From positions 5,084,001 to 5,148,000 of the forward strand of contig NZ_CP109479.1 in assembly GCF_036227485.1 (NCBI RefSeq): DNA of 64,000 nucleotides, in the 5' to 3' direction. The DNA is from Streptomyces sp. NBC_01451. GTDB taxonomy: Bacteria > Actinomycetota > Actinomycetes > Streptomycetales > Streptomycetaceae. The notes under the pieces were generated by a model. That model was not told the origin of the DNA and did no database searches. It saw only the letters and a program-made list of their open reading frames with translations. This document shows positions 15,875 to 27,219 of the stretch, piece by piece (position 1 is the first letter of the stretch; each line of letters begins with the position of its first letter). The position numbers and the translations under genes are program-made.

Positions 15875-18169
15875 CTACTCCACCGGCTGCGGCTCCGGCG
15901 TGCTCTCCGACTCCGTCTCGCCCGCCGGGGGCTCCTCTTCGTCGACCGGGGTCTTCACGGACTCCAGGAGCAGCTGGGCGACGTCCACGACCGTGATGGA
16001 CTCCTTGGCCTTGCCGTCGTTCTTCTTGCCGTTGACCGAGTCGGTCAGCATGACGAGGCAGAAGGGGCAGGCCGTCGACACGATGTCCGGGTTCAGGGAC
16101 AGGGCCTCGTCGACGCGCTCGTTGTTGATGCGCTTGCCGATCCGCTCCTCCATCCACATCCGCGCGCCGCCCGCGCCGCAGCAGAAGCCGCGTTCCTTGT
16201 GGCGGTGCATCTCCTGCTGGCGCAGGCCCGGGACGGCCGACATGATCTCGCGCGGGGGCGTGTAGATCTTGTTGTGACGGCCCAGGTAGCAGGGGTCGTG
16301 GTAGGTGATGAGGCCCTCGACGGGGGTGACGGGGAGCAGTTTGCCGTCGTCGATGAGGTGCTGGAGCAGCTGGGTGTGGTGGACGACCTCGTAGTCGCCG
16401 CCGAGCTGCGGGTACTCGTTGCCGATCGTGTTCAGGCAGTGCGGGCAGGTCGCGACGATCTTCTTCGCGGACTTGGGCTTCTTCGACTCCGGGGTGACCT
16501 TGCCCTCGTCGTCCGTCTCCTCGCCGAACGCCATGTTCAGCGCCATGACGTTCTCCATGCCCAGTTCCTGGAACAGGGGCTCGTTGCCGAGGCGGCGGGC
16601 CGAGTCGCCGGTGCACTTCTCGTCGCCGCCCATGATCGCGAACTTGACGCCCGCGATGTGGAGGAGCTCGGCGAAGGCCTTCGTCGTCTTCTTGGCGCGG
16701 TCCTCCAGCGAGCCCGCGCAGCCAACCCAGTACAGGTACTCGACCTCGGTCAGGTCCTCGATGTCCCTGCCGACGACCGGCACCTCGAAGTCGAGCTCCT
16801 TGAGCCACTCCAGGCGCTGCTTCTTCGCCAGGCCCCAGGGGTTGCCCTTCTTCTCCAGGTTCTTGAGCATCGTGCCCGCCTCGGACGGGAAGGCGCTCTC
16901 GATCATCACCTGGTAGCGGCGCATGTCGACGATGTGGTCGACGTGCTCGATGTCCACCGGGCACTGCTCGACGCAGGCACCGCAGGTCGTGCAGGACCAC
17001 AGGACGTCCGGGTCGATGACGCCGTTCTCCTCGGCGGTGCCGATGAGCGGGCGTTCGGCCTCCGCGAGGGCGGCGGCCGGGACGTCCTTCAGCTGCTCCT
17101 CGCTCGCCTTCTCCTCGCCCTCCGCCGTCTTGCCGCCGCCCGCCAGGAGGTAGGGGGCCTTGGCGTGGGCGTGGTCCCGCAGCGACATGATCAGCAGCTT
17201 GGGGGAGAGGGGCTTGCCGGTGTTCCAGGCCGGGCACTGCGACTGACAGCGACCGCACTCCGTACAGGTGGAGAAGTCGAGCAGACCCTTCCAGGAGAAC
17301 TGTTCGACCTGGCTCACGCCGAAGACGTCGTCCTCGCCGGGGTCGGTGAAGTCGATCGCCTCGCCGCCGGACGTCATCGGCTGGAGGGCGCCCAGGGCGG
17401 TGCCGCCGGTCGCCTCGCGCTTGAACCAGATGTTCGGGAAGGCGAGGAAGCGGTGCCAGGCGACACCCATGTTGGTGTTCAGCGAGACGACGATCATCCA
17501 GACGAACGAGGTGCTGATCTTCACCATCGCGGTGAGGTAGATCAGGTTCTGGAGTGTCGCGACGCTCAGGCCCTTGAAGGCCAGGACGAGCGGGTACGAG
17601 GCGAAGTACGCGGCCTCGTAGTGCTCGACATGGTGGATCGCGCCCTCCAGGCCGCGCAGCACGTAGATCGCGAGGCCGATGGTGAGGATGACGTACTCGA
17701 CGAAGTACGCCTGGCCCGCCTTGGAGCCCGCGAAGCGGGACTTGCGGCCGGGGCGCGAGGGCAGGTTCAGCAGGCGGATCACGATCAGCACGGCGATGCC
17801 GAGGATCGTCATCACGCCGATGAACTCGATGTACAGCTCGAACGGCAGGAAGCCGCCGATGACGGGCAGCGTCCAGTCGGCCGAGAAGAGCTGGCCGAAG
17901 GCCTGGGCGAGGGTCGGCGGCAGGGTCAGGAAGCCGACCGCCACGAACCAGTGCGCGAAGCCGACGATGCCCCACCGGTTCATGCGCGTGTGGCCGAGGA
18001 ACTCCTTCACCAGCGTCACGCTGCGCTGGTAGGGATTGTCCGTCCGAAGGCCGGCCGGAACCGGCTGGCCGAGTTTGAAGAACCGGACGAACTGACCGAT
18101 GGCGCGTGCGAGCAGCGCGACGCCGATCACGGTCAGGACGAGCGACACGATGATCGCGGCGAGTTGCAT
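15875..18169 (-). CDS. etfD: EtfD-like membrane-bound iron-sulfur oxidoreductase
   Basis: 764 residues. The N-terminal 240 residues hold about six membrane helices, as in NarI/heterodisulfide reductase E-type quinone sites. Two 4Fe-4S cluster motifs follow, CTECGRCQSQC (302-312) and CTTCGACVEQC (393-403), and then two cysteine-rich CCG-type domains (CPHCLNTIGNEYP; GFCCGAGGARMWMEE). The order is that of mycobacterial Rv0338c/EtfD, which passes electrons from electron transfer flavoprotein to the quinone pool during fatty acid beta-oxidation. The acidic Glu/Pro-rich tail is not conserved function. It is monocistronic and leftward. An imperfect palindrome at 18269 in its upstream region could be a TetR-type operator. 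Confidence 0.85.
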   Translation of the reverse strand: MQLAAIIVSLVLTVIGVALLARAIGQFVRFFKLGQPVPAGLRTDNPYQRSVTLVKEFLGHTRMNRWGIVGFAHWFVAVGFLTLPPTLAQAFGQLFSADWTLPVIGGFLPFELYIEFIGVMTILGIAVLIVIRLLNLPSRPGRKSRFAGSKAGQAYFVEYVILTIGLAIYVLRGLEGAIHHVEHYEAAYFASYPLVLAFKGLSVATLQNLIYLTAMVKISTSFVWMIVVSLNTNMGVAWHRFLAFPNIWFKREATGGTALGALQPMTSGGEAIDFTDPGEDDVFGVSQVEQFSWKGLLDFSTCTECGRCQSQCPAWNTGKPLSPKLLIMSLRDHAHAKAPYLLAGGGKTAEGEEKASEEQLKDVPAAALAEAERPLIGTAEENGVIDPDVLWSCTTCGACVEQCPVDIEHVDHIVDMRRYQVMIESAFPSEAGTMLKNLEKKGNPWGLAKKQRLEWLKELDFEVPVVGRDIEDLTEVEYLYWVGCAGSLEDRAKKTTKAFAELLHIAGVKFAIMGGDEKCTGDSARRLGNEPLFQELGMENVMALNMAFGEETDDEGKVTPESKKPKSAKKIVATCPHCLNTIGNEYPQLGGDYEVVHHTQLLQHLIDDGKLLPVTPVEGLITYHDPCYLGRHNKIYTPPREIMSAVPGLRQQEMHRHKERGFCCGAGGARMWMEERIGKRINNERVDEALSLNPDIVSTACPFCLVMLTDSVNGKKNDGKAKESITVVDVAQLLLESVKTPVDEEEPPAGETESESTPEPQPVE

Positions 18170-18268
18170 GTCGGGCTCCTCGGGCCTGCGCGCGTAATGG
18201 CTGATGTGAATGGGACGTGATGACTGACGTAATGACTGAATGACTGACGTGATGACCGATGGAGAGTA

Positions 18269-18282
18269 TTACTAAGCGGTAA
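18269..18282. promoter_or_regulatory. Candidate operator (TTAC-N6-GTAA)
   Basis: TTACTAAGCGGTAA lies about 100 bp upstream of the oxidoreductase start, in the AT-richest part of this spacer. Short palindromes of this form are common TetR-family sites before fatty-acid genes, but the match is too short to name a regulator. Confidence 0.3.
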
Positions 18283-18454
18283 CTTAGGCAGTCTGTCAGA
18301 GACTACCCAACATCTTGGCCCGCACTGTAGTCAGCGGCGGAGTGATCTGGATCGCTCAGGCTTACCTGAGTCGTAGAGCGAAGTCGATCAGATCAGACGA
18401 TGTTAAGTCGTGTTATTCGTACAGAATTGTTACGTTTCCGCCTACCGTGAGCCC

Positions 18455-19483
18455 GTGCTCTACGGGATTCTCGCCGCCATCGCCGCCCTTCTCCTCGCCG
18501 CCGTCCTCGCCGCCCTCCTGCGGACACCCGCCCTGCGCCTCGGCGTGCTCGACCGGCGCCGGGCACGCCCCCTGCCACTGCTCGGCGGCCTCGCCGTCGT
18601 GCTCGCGACGGGGCTGGTCGCGGGAGCGGGGGAGTGGACCGGATACGCCCCTCTCGGGGACGGCATCGCCGCCCTTCTCCTCGCCGGCGCGGGTGTCGGC
18701 GCACTCGGGCTCGTGGCCGACGTGCGGCGGGTGAAGGCCCGCTTCCTCGTCGTCGGTACGGCCGTGGCCGCCGCGTTCGTGGTGCCGTACGGGGAGCTGG
18801 GGTTCGGGGTCGGGCTGCTCGCCGTCCTCTGGATCGTGTTCGTCGCCCTCGCCTTCCGGGCCCTCGACCATGCCGACGGGCTGGTGGGGACGGTCGGGGT
18901 GCTGACCGCCTTCGGGGTCGCCGCGTGCGCCGCCGTAGAGGTGCTCGACGGGCTCGCCGTACTGCTGAGCGTGCTGGCCGCCGCGCTCACCGGGTTCCTC
19001 ATGCACAACTGGCATCCCGCGCGGATCGCCCTCGGCGCGTGCGGGTCCCTGTTCACCGGGTTCGTGCTGGCCTCGTCGGCGGTGGTCGTGCGGACCGGGC
19101 ACGAACCGGCGGCCAGTGCGGGGGTGCTGTTCGCGCTCACCGCCGTGGCCGGTGCGGACGTGGTGCTCGTCGTGGTGTCGCGGCGGCTGGCCGGACGGCC
19201 CCTGTTGCGTGGCGGGCCCGATCATCTCGCGCACCGGCTGCGGCGGCTGGGGCTCACCCCGCGCGGGGCGGCCGTACTGCTCGGCGCGGGCGCCTTCGGC
19301 GCGGTGCTGGTGGGGGTGCTCGTGCACGGCGGCTGGGCCGGGGAATCGGGGCTGTGGTGGGTGGTGGGAGTGGCCGGGATGGTGGTGGTGGGGCTGCTGA
19401 GAGTTCCCGTGTACGGGCTTCGGCGGTCCGCTGCCGCGCAGTCGGCGCAGGTCAGAGCGGCATTGCGTGTAAGGAACGGATAA
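18455..19483 (+). CDS. WecA/MraY-like glycosyltransferase 4 family membrane protein
   Basis: 342 residues from GTG 18455 (the open frame begins further upstream but without a convincing start). About ten hydrophobic helices are seen. The loop LGVLDRRRARPLPLLGG, the segment FRALDHADGLVGTVGV in place of the usual N-x-x-DGLDGL, and a C-terminal DVVLVVVSRRLAGRPLLRGGPDHLAHRLRRLGL match the polyprenyl-phosphate N-acetylhexosamine-1-phosphate transferase family. The family initiates undecaprenyl-linked cell-wall glycan synthesis. The DHADGL variation and one missing Asp make catalytic competence uncertain. It stands 98 bp before dnaK, but the HAIR elements in between make co-transcription unlikely. 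Confidence 0.7.
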   Translation: MLYGILAAIAALLLAAVLAALLRTPALRLGVLDRRRARPLPLLGGLAVVLATGLVAGAGEWTGYAPLGDGIAALLLAGAGVGALGLVADVRRVKARFLVVGTAVAAAFVVPYGELGFGVGLLAVLWIVFVALAFRALDHADGLVGTVGVLTAFGVAACAAVEVLDGLAVLLSVLAAALTGFLMHNWHPARIALGACGSLFTGFVLASSAVVVRTGHEPAASAGVLFALTAVAGADVVLVVVSRRLAGRPLLRGGPDHLAHRLRRLGLTPRGAAVLLGAGAFGAVLVGVLVHGGWAGESGLWWVVGVAGMVVVGLLRVPVYGLRRSAAAQSAQVRAALRVRNG

Positions 19484-19485
19484 GA

Positions 19486-19506
19486 GTTGAGTGTGGTCGA
19501 CTCAGC
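19486..19506. promoter_or_regulatory. HAIR element 1 upstream of dnaK (HspR operator)
   Basis: GTTGAGT-N7-ACTCAGC is close to the HspR-associated inverted repeat CTTGAGT-N7-ACTCAAG. It lies 75 bp before dnaK. Confidence 0.75.
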
Positions 19507-19537
19507 TCTGTTGACCGGGCGGCGGGAGTGATGCACA

Positions 19538-22079
<2,542 letters not shown>

Positions 22080-22115
22080 CGTGAGCATTGACGCGGGGAA
22101 GGAGGGACGTCGGGG

Positions 22116-23303
22116 ATGAGCACCAAGGACTTCATCGAGAAGGACTTCTACAAGGTCCTCGGCGTCCCCAAGGACGCCACCGAGGCCGAGATCAAGAAGG
22201 CGTACCGGAAACTCGCCCGCGAGTTCCACCCGGACGCCAACAAGGGCAACGCCAAGGCCGAGGAGCGCTTCAAGGAGATCTCCGAGGCGAACGACATCCT
22301 CGGCGACCCCAAGAAGCGCAAGGAGTACGACGAGGCCCGCGCCCTCTTCGGCAACGGCGGCTTCCGCCCCGGGCCGGGCGCGGGCGGCGGCTCCTTCAAC
22401 TTCGACCTGGGTGACCTCTTCGGAGGCGGCGCCCAGGGCGGAGGCGCCGGCGGTTCCGGCGCGGGCGGCTTCGGCGGCGGCATCGGAGACGTCTTCGGCG
22501 GCCTGTTCAACCGCAGCGGCGGGACCACTCGTACGCAGCCCAGGCGCGGCCAGGACATCGACACCGAGGTCACGCTCAGCTTCACGGAGGCGGTCGACGG
22601 CGCGACGGTCCCGTTGCGCATGACGTCCCAGTCACCCTGCAAGGCGTGCTCGGGAACCGGCGACAAGAACGGCACACCGCGCGTGTGCCCGACCTGCGTC
22701 GGCACCGGCCAGGTGGCCCGCGGCTCGGGCGGCGGCTTCTCGCTCACCGACCCCTGCCCCGACTGCAAGGGCCGGGGCCTGATCGCGGAGCACGCCTGCC
22801 TGGTGTGCAGCGGCTCCGGGCGCGCCAAGTCCTCCCGGACGATGCAGGTGCGCATCCCGGCCGGGGTGGCGGACAACCAGCGCATCCGCCTGCGCGGCAA
22901 GGGAGCGCCGGGAGAGCGCGGCGGCCCGGCGGGCGACCTGTACGTCACCGTCCACGTCGACGCGCACCCGGTCTTCGGCCGCAAGGAGGACAACCTGACG
23001 GTGACGGTGCCGGTGACGTTCGTCGAGGCGGCACTCGGCGGCGAGGTCAGGGTCCCGACCCTGGCCGGCCCGCCGGTCACCCTGAAGCTGCCCCCGGGCA
23101 CGCCCAACGGGCGCACGATGCGCGCGCGGGGCAAGGGCGCGGTCCGCAAGGACGGCACCCGGGGCGATCTGCTGGTCACCGTCGAGGTGAGTGTTCCGAC
23201 GGAGCTGACGGGGAAGGCTCGTGACGCACTGGAGGCGTATCGCGAGGCGACCGCGGACGAGGATCCGCGGGCGGAGCTGTTCGAGGCAGCGAAGGGAGCT
23301 TGA
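22116..23303 (+). CDS. dnaJ: Co-chaperone DnaJ (Hsp40, type I)
   Basis: 395 residues. J-domain at 9-75 with the essential HPD motif in FHPDANKG, then a Gly/Phe-rich linker (about 90-145). Next comes the zinc-binding domain with four CxxCxGxG repeats (CKACSGTG, CPTCVGTG, CPDCKGRG, CLVCSGSG) and the C-terminal substrate-binding domains. It stimulates the DnaK ATPase and delivers substrates. Third gene of the operon. Its stop overlaps the proposed TTG start of hspR. Confidence 0.97.
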   Translation: MSTKDFIEKDFYKVLGVPKDATEAEIKKAYRKLAREFHPDANKGNAKAEERFKEISEANDILGDPKKRKEYDEARALFGNGGFRPGPGAGGGSFNFDLGDLFGGGAQGGGAGGSGAGGFGGGIGDVFGGLFNRSGGTTRTQPRRGQDIDTEVTLSFTEAVDGATVPLRMTSQSPCKACSGTGDKNGTPRVCPTCVGTGQVARGSGGGFSLTDPCPDCKGRGLIAEHACLVCSGSGRAKSSRTMQVRIPAGVADNQRIRLRGKGAPGERGGPAGDLYVTVHVDAHPVFGRKEDNLTVTVPVTFVEAALGGEVRVPTLAGPPVTLKLPPGTPNGRTMRARGKGAVRKDGTRGDLLVTVEVSVPTELTGKARDALEAYREATADEDPRAELFEAAKGA

Positions 23304-23755
23304 CCGAGATGGACGGTCGTCGACGCAATCCGTACGAACTGACGCAGGAGACCCCGGTCTACGTCATCTCGGTGGCGGCCCAGCTCTCGGGCCTGCACCC
23401 GCAGACCCTGCGCCAGTACGACCGCCTGGGCCTGGTCTCCCCCGACCGCACCCCCGGCCGGGGCCGCCGCTACTCGGCCCGCGACATCGACCTGCTCCGC
23501 ACGGTGCAGGCACTGTCGCAGGACGAGGGCATCAACCTGGCCGGCATCAAGCGGATCATCGAGCTGGAGAACCAGGTCGCTGCTCTGCAGTCCCGGGTGG
23601 CGGAGATGGAGTCCGCACTGGACGGGGCCGCGGCTGCCATGCAGCAGCGGGAGGCGGCGGTGCACGCGTCGTACCGGCGGGACCTGGTTCCGTACCAGGA
23701 GGTCCAGCAGACCAGTGCGTTGGTGGTCTGGCGGCCGAAGCGGCAACAGGACTGA
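23300..23755 (+). CDS. hspR: Heat-shock repressor HspR (MerR family)
   Basis: 151 residues from TTG 23300, which has GAAGGGAG just upstream and a 4-bp overlap with dnaJ; ATG 23309 is a reasonable alternative. A MerR-type winged helix-turn-helix starts with VYVISVAAQLSGLHPQTLRQYDRLGLVSPDRTPGRGRRYS, then a helix NLAGIKRIIELENQVAALQSR that forms the dimer coil, and a short tail without metal-binding cysteines. HspR binds HAIR elements and represses the dnaK operon and clpB; all the relevant operators (19486, 19538, 39719) lie in this window. It ends the operon. Confidence 0.97.
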   Translation: MTEMDGRRRNPYELTQETPVYVISVAAQLSGLHPQTLRQYDRLGLVSPDRTPGRGRRYSARDIDLLRTVQALSQDEGINLAGIKRIIELENQVAALQSRVAEMESALDGAAAAMQQREAAVHASYRRDLVPYQEVQQTSALVVWRPKRQQD

Positions 23756-23770
23756 GGTACGTGGACAGAC

Positions 23771-23812
23771 ACGCGAGAGGGGCCCGGAGAATTCTCCGGG
23801 CCCCTCTCGCGT
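23771..23812. terminator. Perfect 21-bp-arm palindrome between convergent genes
   Basis: The 42-bp segment from ACGCGAGAGG to CCTCTCGCGT is a perfect palindrome without unpaired bases. It separates hspR from the convergent PA14/FN3 gene and should stop transcription from both sides. Confidence 0.9.
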
Positions 23813-23814
23813 GA

Positions 23815-25836
23815 TCAGGGCGCCAGGGCCGCCCATGCGTCGTCGGGGGCGGATTCGGTGCCGTCGGCGTGGAGGGCGGTCACCCAGTAGAAGTTGGTGG
23901 TGCCGACCGCGGCCGTGGTGTCCGTGTATGACGTGCCGGTGACCGGGTCGGCGGTCAGGGGCTCGTACGTGGTGGTGGCCGGGTTCCACCGGTAGACCCG
24001 GTACCCGGTGACGGCCCCGTAGTACGAGCTGTCCAGTCGCCATGTGAGATCGACCGAGGTCGCGTCGTCGGCGACCTGGGCGTTCACGTGGACCCGCCAG
24101 TCCGCCGGGGTCTCGACGGTGGGCCGCAGGTCGTGCTCGGTGACGGTGACGGACACCAGGTCTTCGGCTGACGAATCATTCGAGTTGCCCGAAGTGTCCA
24201 CGGCGCTCACGTAGTACGTGTGGGTCTCGCCGTCCTGGAGGTTCGCCGAGTCGACGATCCGGGTGGTTCCCGCCTCGGTTCGGCCCACATAGGTGTACTG
24301 GGTGCCGTCGCCGACCGTGCTCAGCCGGACGACGTGATACTCGGCGATGTCGGCCGCCGGGTTGTCGTCCCAGTCCAGGACCGTGCCGTATTCGGTGGCG
24401 GTGGCCGTGAACCCGGTGACGAGGGGCGGGGCGGTGGCGTCCGTGTAGAACCTGCCGATGCCTTCTGAGGGCTTCGACTCGCGTCCGAGGGCATCGACGG
24501 TGGTCACCCAGTACGAGTAGCTCGTACTGGGCACCGGGGTGGTGTCGGTGCACAGGTAGGTGTGCCGGAGTCCGAAGGTGGTGTCGATCAGCTCGGGGTC
24601 ACAGGACACGAGCTGTGTCCCGGTGGTCTCGTCATGGCGGTACACCCGGAACTCCGCCGGTGCCAACGGCGACATCCACCAGGTCAGATCTACGCCGCCG
24701 CCGTCTTCCGGCCGGTTGACGCCGTTGACGAGGTAGGGCACGGCGAGCGGCCGGGCGTACGACACCACCGACGAGTACCCGGTGTTGCCTGCTGTGTCGG
24801 TGGCCGAGACCTTGTAGTAGGAGGTTTCCCCGTACGGGGCGGTCTCATCGTTCGCCGAGTTGCTCGCGCTCTTGAGCACGGTGAACGGCCCGTTGGGCGA
24901 ACTGGCCCTCAGCAGGTGGTTCTCCAGCGATCCCTCGTCGGACATCCACCAGAGGGTCACTCCGCCCAGGGCGCTCTCGCTCAGGACCTTCAGTCCGGTA
25001 ACGGTCGGCGGGGTCCGGTCGACGGTGGTGACCAGTTGGTCAGCGCTGCCCGTCGACTCGTGGCCCGCCTTGTCCACGGCCCGCACCTCGAAGAGGAGGG
25101 TGGCGCCGGTCGCGCCCACCGACCGGGTGAACGAGGTCCCGGACAGGTCTGCGACACCGCTGATCCTGCCCCAACCGGTTCCTCCCTTCACCTGCTGGTA
25201 GACGCGGTAGCCGGAGAGATCCATCTCCTTGTTCTTCGCCCAACTGACCTTCACCTTGTCGGTGGTCTTGTCGTACGTCGCGGATGCTCCGGTGGGCGCG
25301 AGCGGCTTGACCTTGTCGACCGCTGCCGAAGTGCGGGGCGCGTAGGCGAAGTTGACGTTCGCGTTGCCCGTCCAGGCCGCGAAGTCGATGCGCAGGGTGT
25401 GCTTGCCGGTGGGGATGGTGAGGTTGACGGTCTTCTTCTGGGTCGTCGTGACGTTCTTCCAGAGGTTGACCTTGATCGTGCCGTCGAGGTAGACGCGGAT
25501 GCCGTCTTGGGCGGCGGCCGTGAAGGTGAACGGCCCGCCCGATCCGAAGTCCCGTGTCACCGTCCAGCGGACGCCGAAGTTGTCCTTCGGGAGGCCGGTC
25601 GCGGGGGCTTTGGCGCCCCAGTTCTCGGCGACGGCCGCGTCGCAGTCGGTCTTCTTCGGAGTGCCGGAGAAGGTGGTGTTCGCGAAGAACTGCCGCTTGT
25701 AGACAGGGGAGTTGCAGGTGGTCGCGGCCGAGGCGACCGGGGCTGCGGTGCTGAGCAGCGCACCCGCGGTGGCGAGCACGACGGCGGTCGCGGTCGCCGT
25801 GGTGGCTGTGGGTGTCGTGCGTCTGCGTGGGTTCAA
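23815..25836 (-). CDS. Secreted PA14-like and fibronectin type III domain protein (paralog A)
   Basis: 673 residues from TTG 25836, supported by GAAGGAC about 5 nt upstream; paralog B uses the identical arrangement. The signal peptide ends near APVASAATT. The first 150 mature residues are a PA14-like beta-sandwich (YKRQFFANTTFSGTPKKTDCD; FTFTAAAQDGIRVYLDG; HTLRIDFAAWTGNANVNF). About five fibronectin type III domains follow, each with WAKNKEMDLSGYRVY-like and YYKVSATDTAGNTG-like strands. It probably binds carbohydrate or surface polymer outside the cell; no catalytic motif is seen. The first 230 residues are nearly the same as in paralog B (28118-29833), while the FN3 parts diverge. The leader has a promoter-like box and a hairpin. 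Confidence 0.85.
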   Translation of the reverse strand: MNPRRRTTPTATTATATAVVLATAGALLSTAAPVASAATTCNSPVYKRQFFANTTFSGTPKKTDCDAAVAENWGAKAPATGLPKDNFGVRWTVTRDFGSGGPFTFTAAAQDGIRVYLDGTIKVNLWKNVTTTQKKTVNLTIPTGKHTLRIDFAAWTGNANVNFAYAPRTSAAVDKVKPLAPTGASATYDKTTDKVKVSWAKNKEMDLSGYRVYQQVKGGTGWGRISGVADLSGTSFTRSVGATGATLLFEVRAVDKAGHESTGSADQLVTTVDRTPPTVTGLKVLSESALGGVTLWWMSDEGSLENHLLRASSPNGPFTVLKSASNSANDETAPYGETSYYKVSATDTAGNTGYSSVVSYARPLAVPYLVNGVNRPEDGGGVDLTWWMSPLAPAEFRVYRHDETTGTQLVSCDPELIDTTFGLRHTYLCTDTTPVPSTSYSYWVTTVDALGRESKPSEGIGRFYTDATAPPLVTGFTATATEYGTVLDWDDNPAADIAEYHVVRLSTVGDGTQYTYVGRTEAGTTRIVDSANLQDGETHTYYVSAVDTSGNSNDSSAEDLVSVTVTEHDLRPTVETPADWRVHVNAQVADDATSVDLTWRLDSSYYGAVTGYRVYRWNPATTTYEPLTADPVTGTSYTDTTAAVGTTNFYWVTALHADGTESAPDDAWAALAP

Positions 25837-25848
25837 TGCGGTCCTTCG

Positions 25849-25892
25849 GTCCTGATCACCGACGGCAGGGGGGAGCCGTTGACGATCAGGAC
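25849..25892 (-). promoter_or_regulatory. Leader stem-loop of paralog A
   Basis: On the leftward transcript GTCCTGATC pairs perfectly with GATCAGGAC, with a nested ACGGC/GCCGT stem. It begins at the downstream promoter element and ends right before the AAGGA ribosome site. Paralog B has an equivalent, longer stem. Confidence 0.6.
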
Positions 25893-25920
25893 TCGTGAGA
25901 GTGGGGCTTGGTTGTACGGG
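25890..25920 (-). promoter_or_regulatory. Promoter-like box copy c (GTACAACC-N17-GTCC)
   Basis: Read leftward, CCCGTACAACC, 17 bases, GTCCTGATC. The spacing is identical to the other four copies. It precedes PA14/FN3 paralog A. Confidence 0.65.
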
Positions 25921-26029
25921 TGGTGCGAGTGATAATCCCGTCTCTGCCGACCAGGTTCGGCGACAGAGCCTCATGACGGTGTCGTCGAAGCCGGGGAACC
26001 CGTGTGGCCTGGATCCGGGCGGCCATGCA

Positions 26030-26128
26030 TGGTGAGCATCGTGTTGCCGCCGACGCCGTACGCCATCGTGGCCGTCGTCCCGGAGGGCCCCGCCAGGGGC
26101 TCGTCATCGTGAGGCGATCACGGGCCAC
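26030..26128 (+). pseudogene. Degenerate tail of a Uma2-family gene (remnant 1)
   Basis: The stretch from cgtacgcc through gtcgtcccggagggcc to gaggcgatcacgggcc closely matches the 3' end of the truncated Uma2 gene at 27955-28032. Several substitutions and at least one small indel disrupt the frame. It is a non-coding scar of a second Uma2 copy, next to the 3' end of the truncated FN3 gene just as the other copy lies next to paralog B. Confidence 0.65.
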
Positions 26129-26146
26129 CGGCGGAGCCGAGACGGG

Positions 26147-26840
26147 TCAGGCCGTGGGTGTCGCCATCACCTCGGGGGACAGCGCGGACTCCGTGCCGGT
26201 CTCGGCGACGGAGGCGACGGCGTAGTAGTACGTCGTGCCGTTGGTCAGCCCTTTGTCGGTGTAGGTGGTGACGTGGGTCAGGACACTCGACTCGGCGGTT
26301 TCCTTGGTGAATCCAGGGGTGGTCGAGCGGTAGACGCGGTAGCCGACGACCACCTGCTCGGTGGGACTCTGGGGATAGGCGTCCCAGAGGAGCTGGACCT
26401 GCCCGTCGCCCGGAACGGTCTGGACCGCGTTGACGGGCAGCGGCAGCTGCGTCAGAGGCACCACGTGCGGCCGGAACGAGAACGAGGGCACGGAACGGAC
26501 GCCGTACGTCGAGACGGCGACCACGGCGTAGTTGTAGTCGTACTCGTTCTCGGAGACCGTGGCCTGGAACGACGTTCCCCCGCCCCCGAAGTGGTTCGCC
26601 GGCACGGTCGTGTCCACGGGAGTGGTGCGCGAGCGGTACACCTCGTAGCCGGACACGGGGACGTACCCGCTGTTCGAGAAGCTCATCGAGAGCCGGTTGT
26701 TCACGATGGAGGGGTTCATGATGGCCGGCGGCTTCGGTGCACTGCTCGGTCCGACCGGCCTCGTTGCGCTGACCAAGGACTTCCAGGTGGACTCGTTCCC
26801 CGTCGCGTCCGCGGCCGTCACCACGTATGTACCGGTTCCC
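26147..26840 (-). pseudogene. 5'-truncated fibronectin type III protein gene
   Basis: The leftward frame encodes about 230 residues of FN3 sequence: GTYVVTAADATGNESTWKSL, then SGYEVYRSRTTPVDTT, YAVVAVSTYGVRS, VGYRVYRSTTPGF and GTTYYYAVASVAETGTESALS before the stop. Nothing resembling a signal peptide or FN3 start precedes it. At about 26830-26840 the reading runs into the antisense of the ATPase gene, whose own N-terminus is cut short at the same place. It is therefore the 3' part of a third PA14/FN3-type gene broken by recombination. It is unlikely to be expressed. Confidence 0.75.
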
Positions 26841-27219
26841 CCGACACCGCCGCAGCGTCGGCCGCGCCCGCGCCGCCCTCCGGCACCAGCTCGCCATATG
26901 GCACATCGACGACGCCGAACTCGCCGACTCCGCAGTCCTGTTGCTCTCCGAGCTGACCACCAATGCCGTGAACGCCCCGACAGCCCCCGGCCGGGTGATC
27001 GCCGTCCGGTTCGAACTGGCCGGTGCTGCGCTGCGCCTTGAGGTGTCCGACGTGAGCGACGGGCAGCCGAGGTTGCGGCATGCGGCGGGTGACGACGAGT
27101 CGGGGCGGGGTCTGGCGCTGGTGGAGGCCCTCGCCGATGCGTGGGGCACCGAACCGCGCGACACGGTCGGCAAGGTTGTGTGGGCGCGCCTGGTTCTGCC
27201 CGAAGGCGGCACACCGTGA
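26827..27219 (+). CDS. ATP-binding protein, anti-sigma-type HATPase (RsbW-like), possibly N-terminally trimmed
   Basis: 130 residues from ATG 26827. The GHKL fold is visible: RSVGRARAALRHQLAIW helix, the N-box SELTTNAVNAP, DVSDGQPRLRHAAGDDESGRGLALV for the G1/G2 boxes, and WGTEPRDTVGKVVWARLVLP as last strands. Streptomyces carry many such single-domain kinases, some of which regulate sigma-factor partners. The chain starts directly at YRFPRH, where relatives usually have a short leader, and this point coincides with the broken FN3 gene, so the original start may be lost. The stop overlaps the next GTG by 4 bp. Confidence 0.75.
   Translation: MYRFPRHRRSVGRARAALRHQLAIWHIDDAELADSAVLLLSELTTNAVNAPTAPGRVIAVRFELAGAALRLEVSDVSDGQPRLRHAAGDDESGRGLALVEALADAWGTEPRDTVGKVVWARLVLPEGGTP

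Noticed and set aside
15737..18220. Open frame of 827 codons on the + strand opposite the EtfD-like gene
   Set aside because: Its Leu/Ala/Arg/Val repetition mirrors the real gene's codon pattern. The Fe-S motifs are on the other strand.
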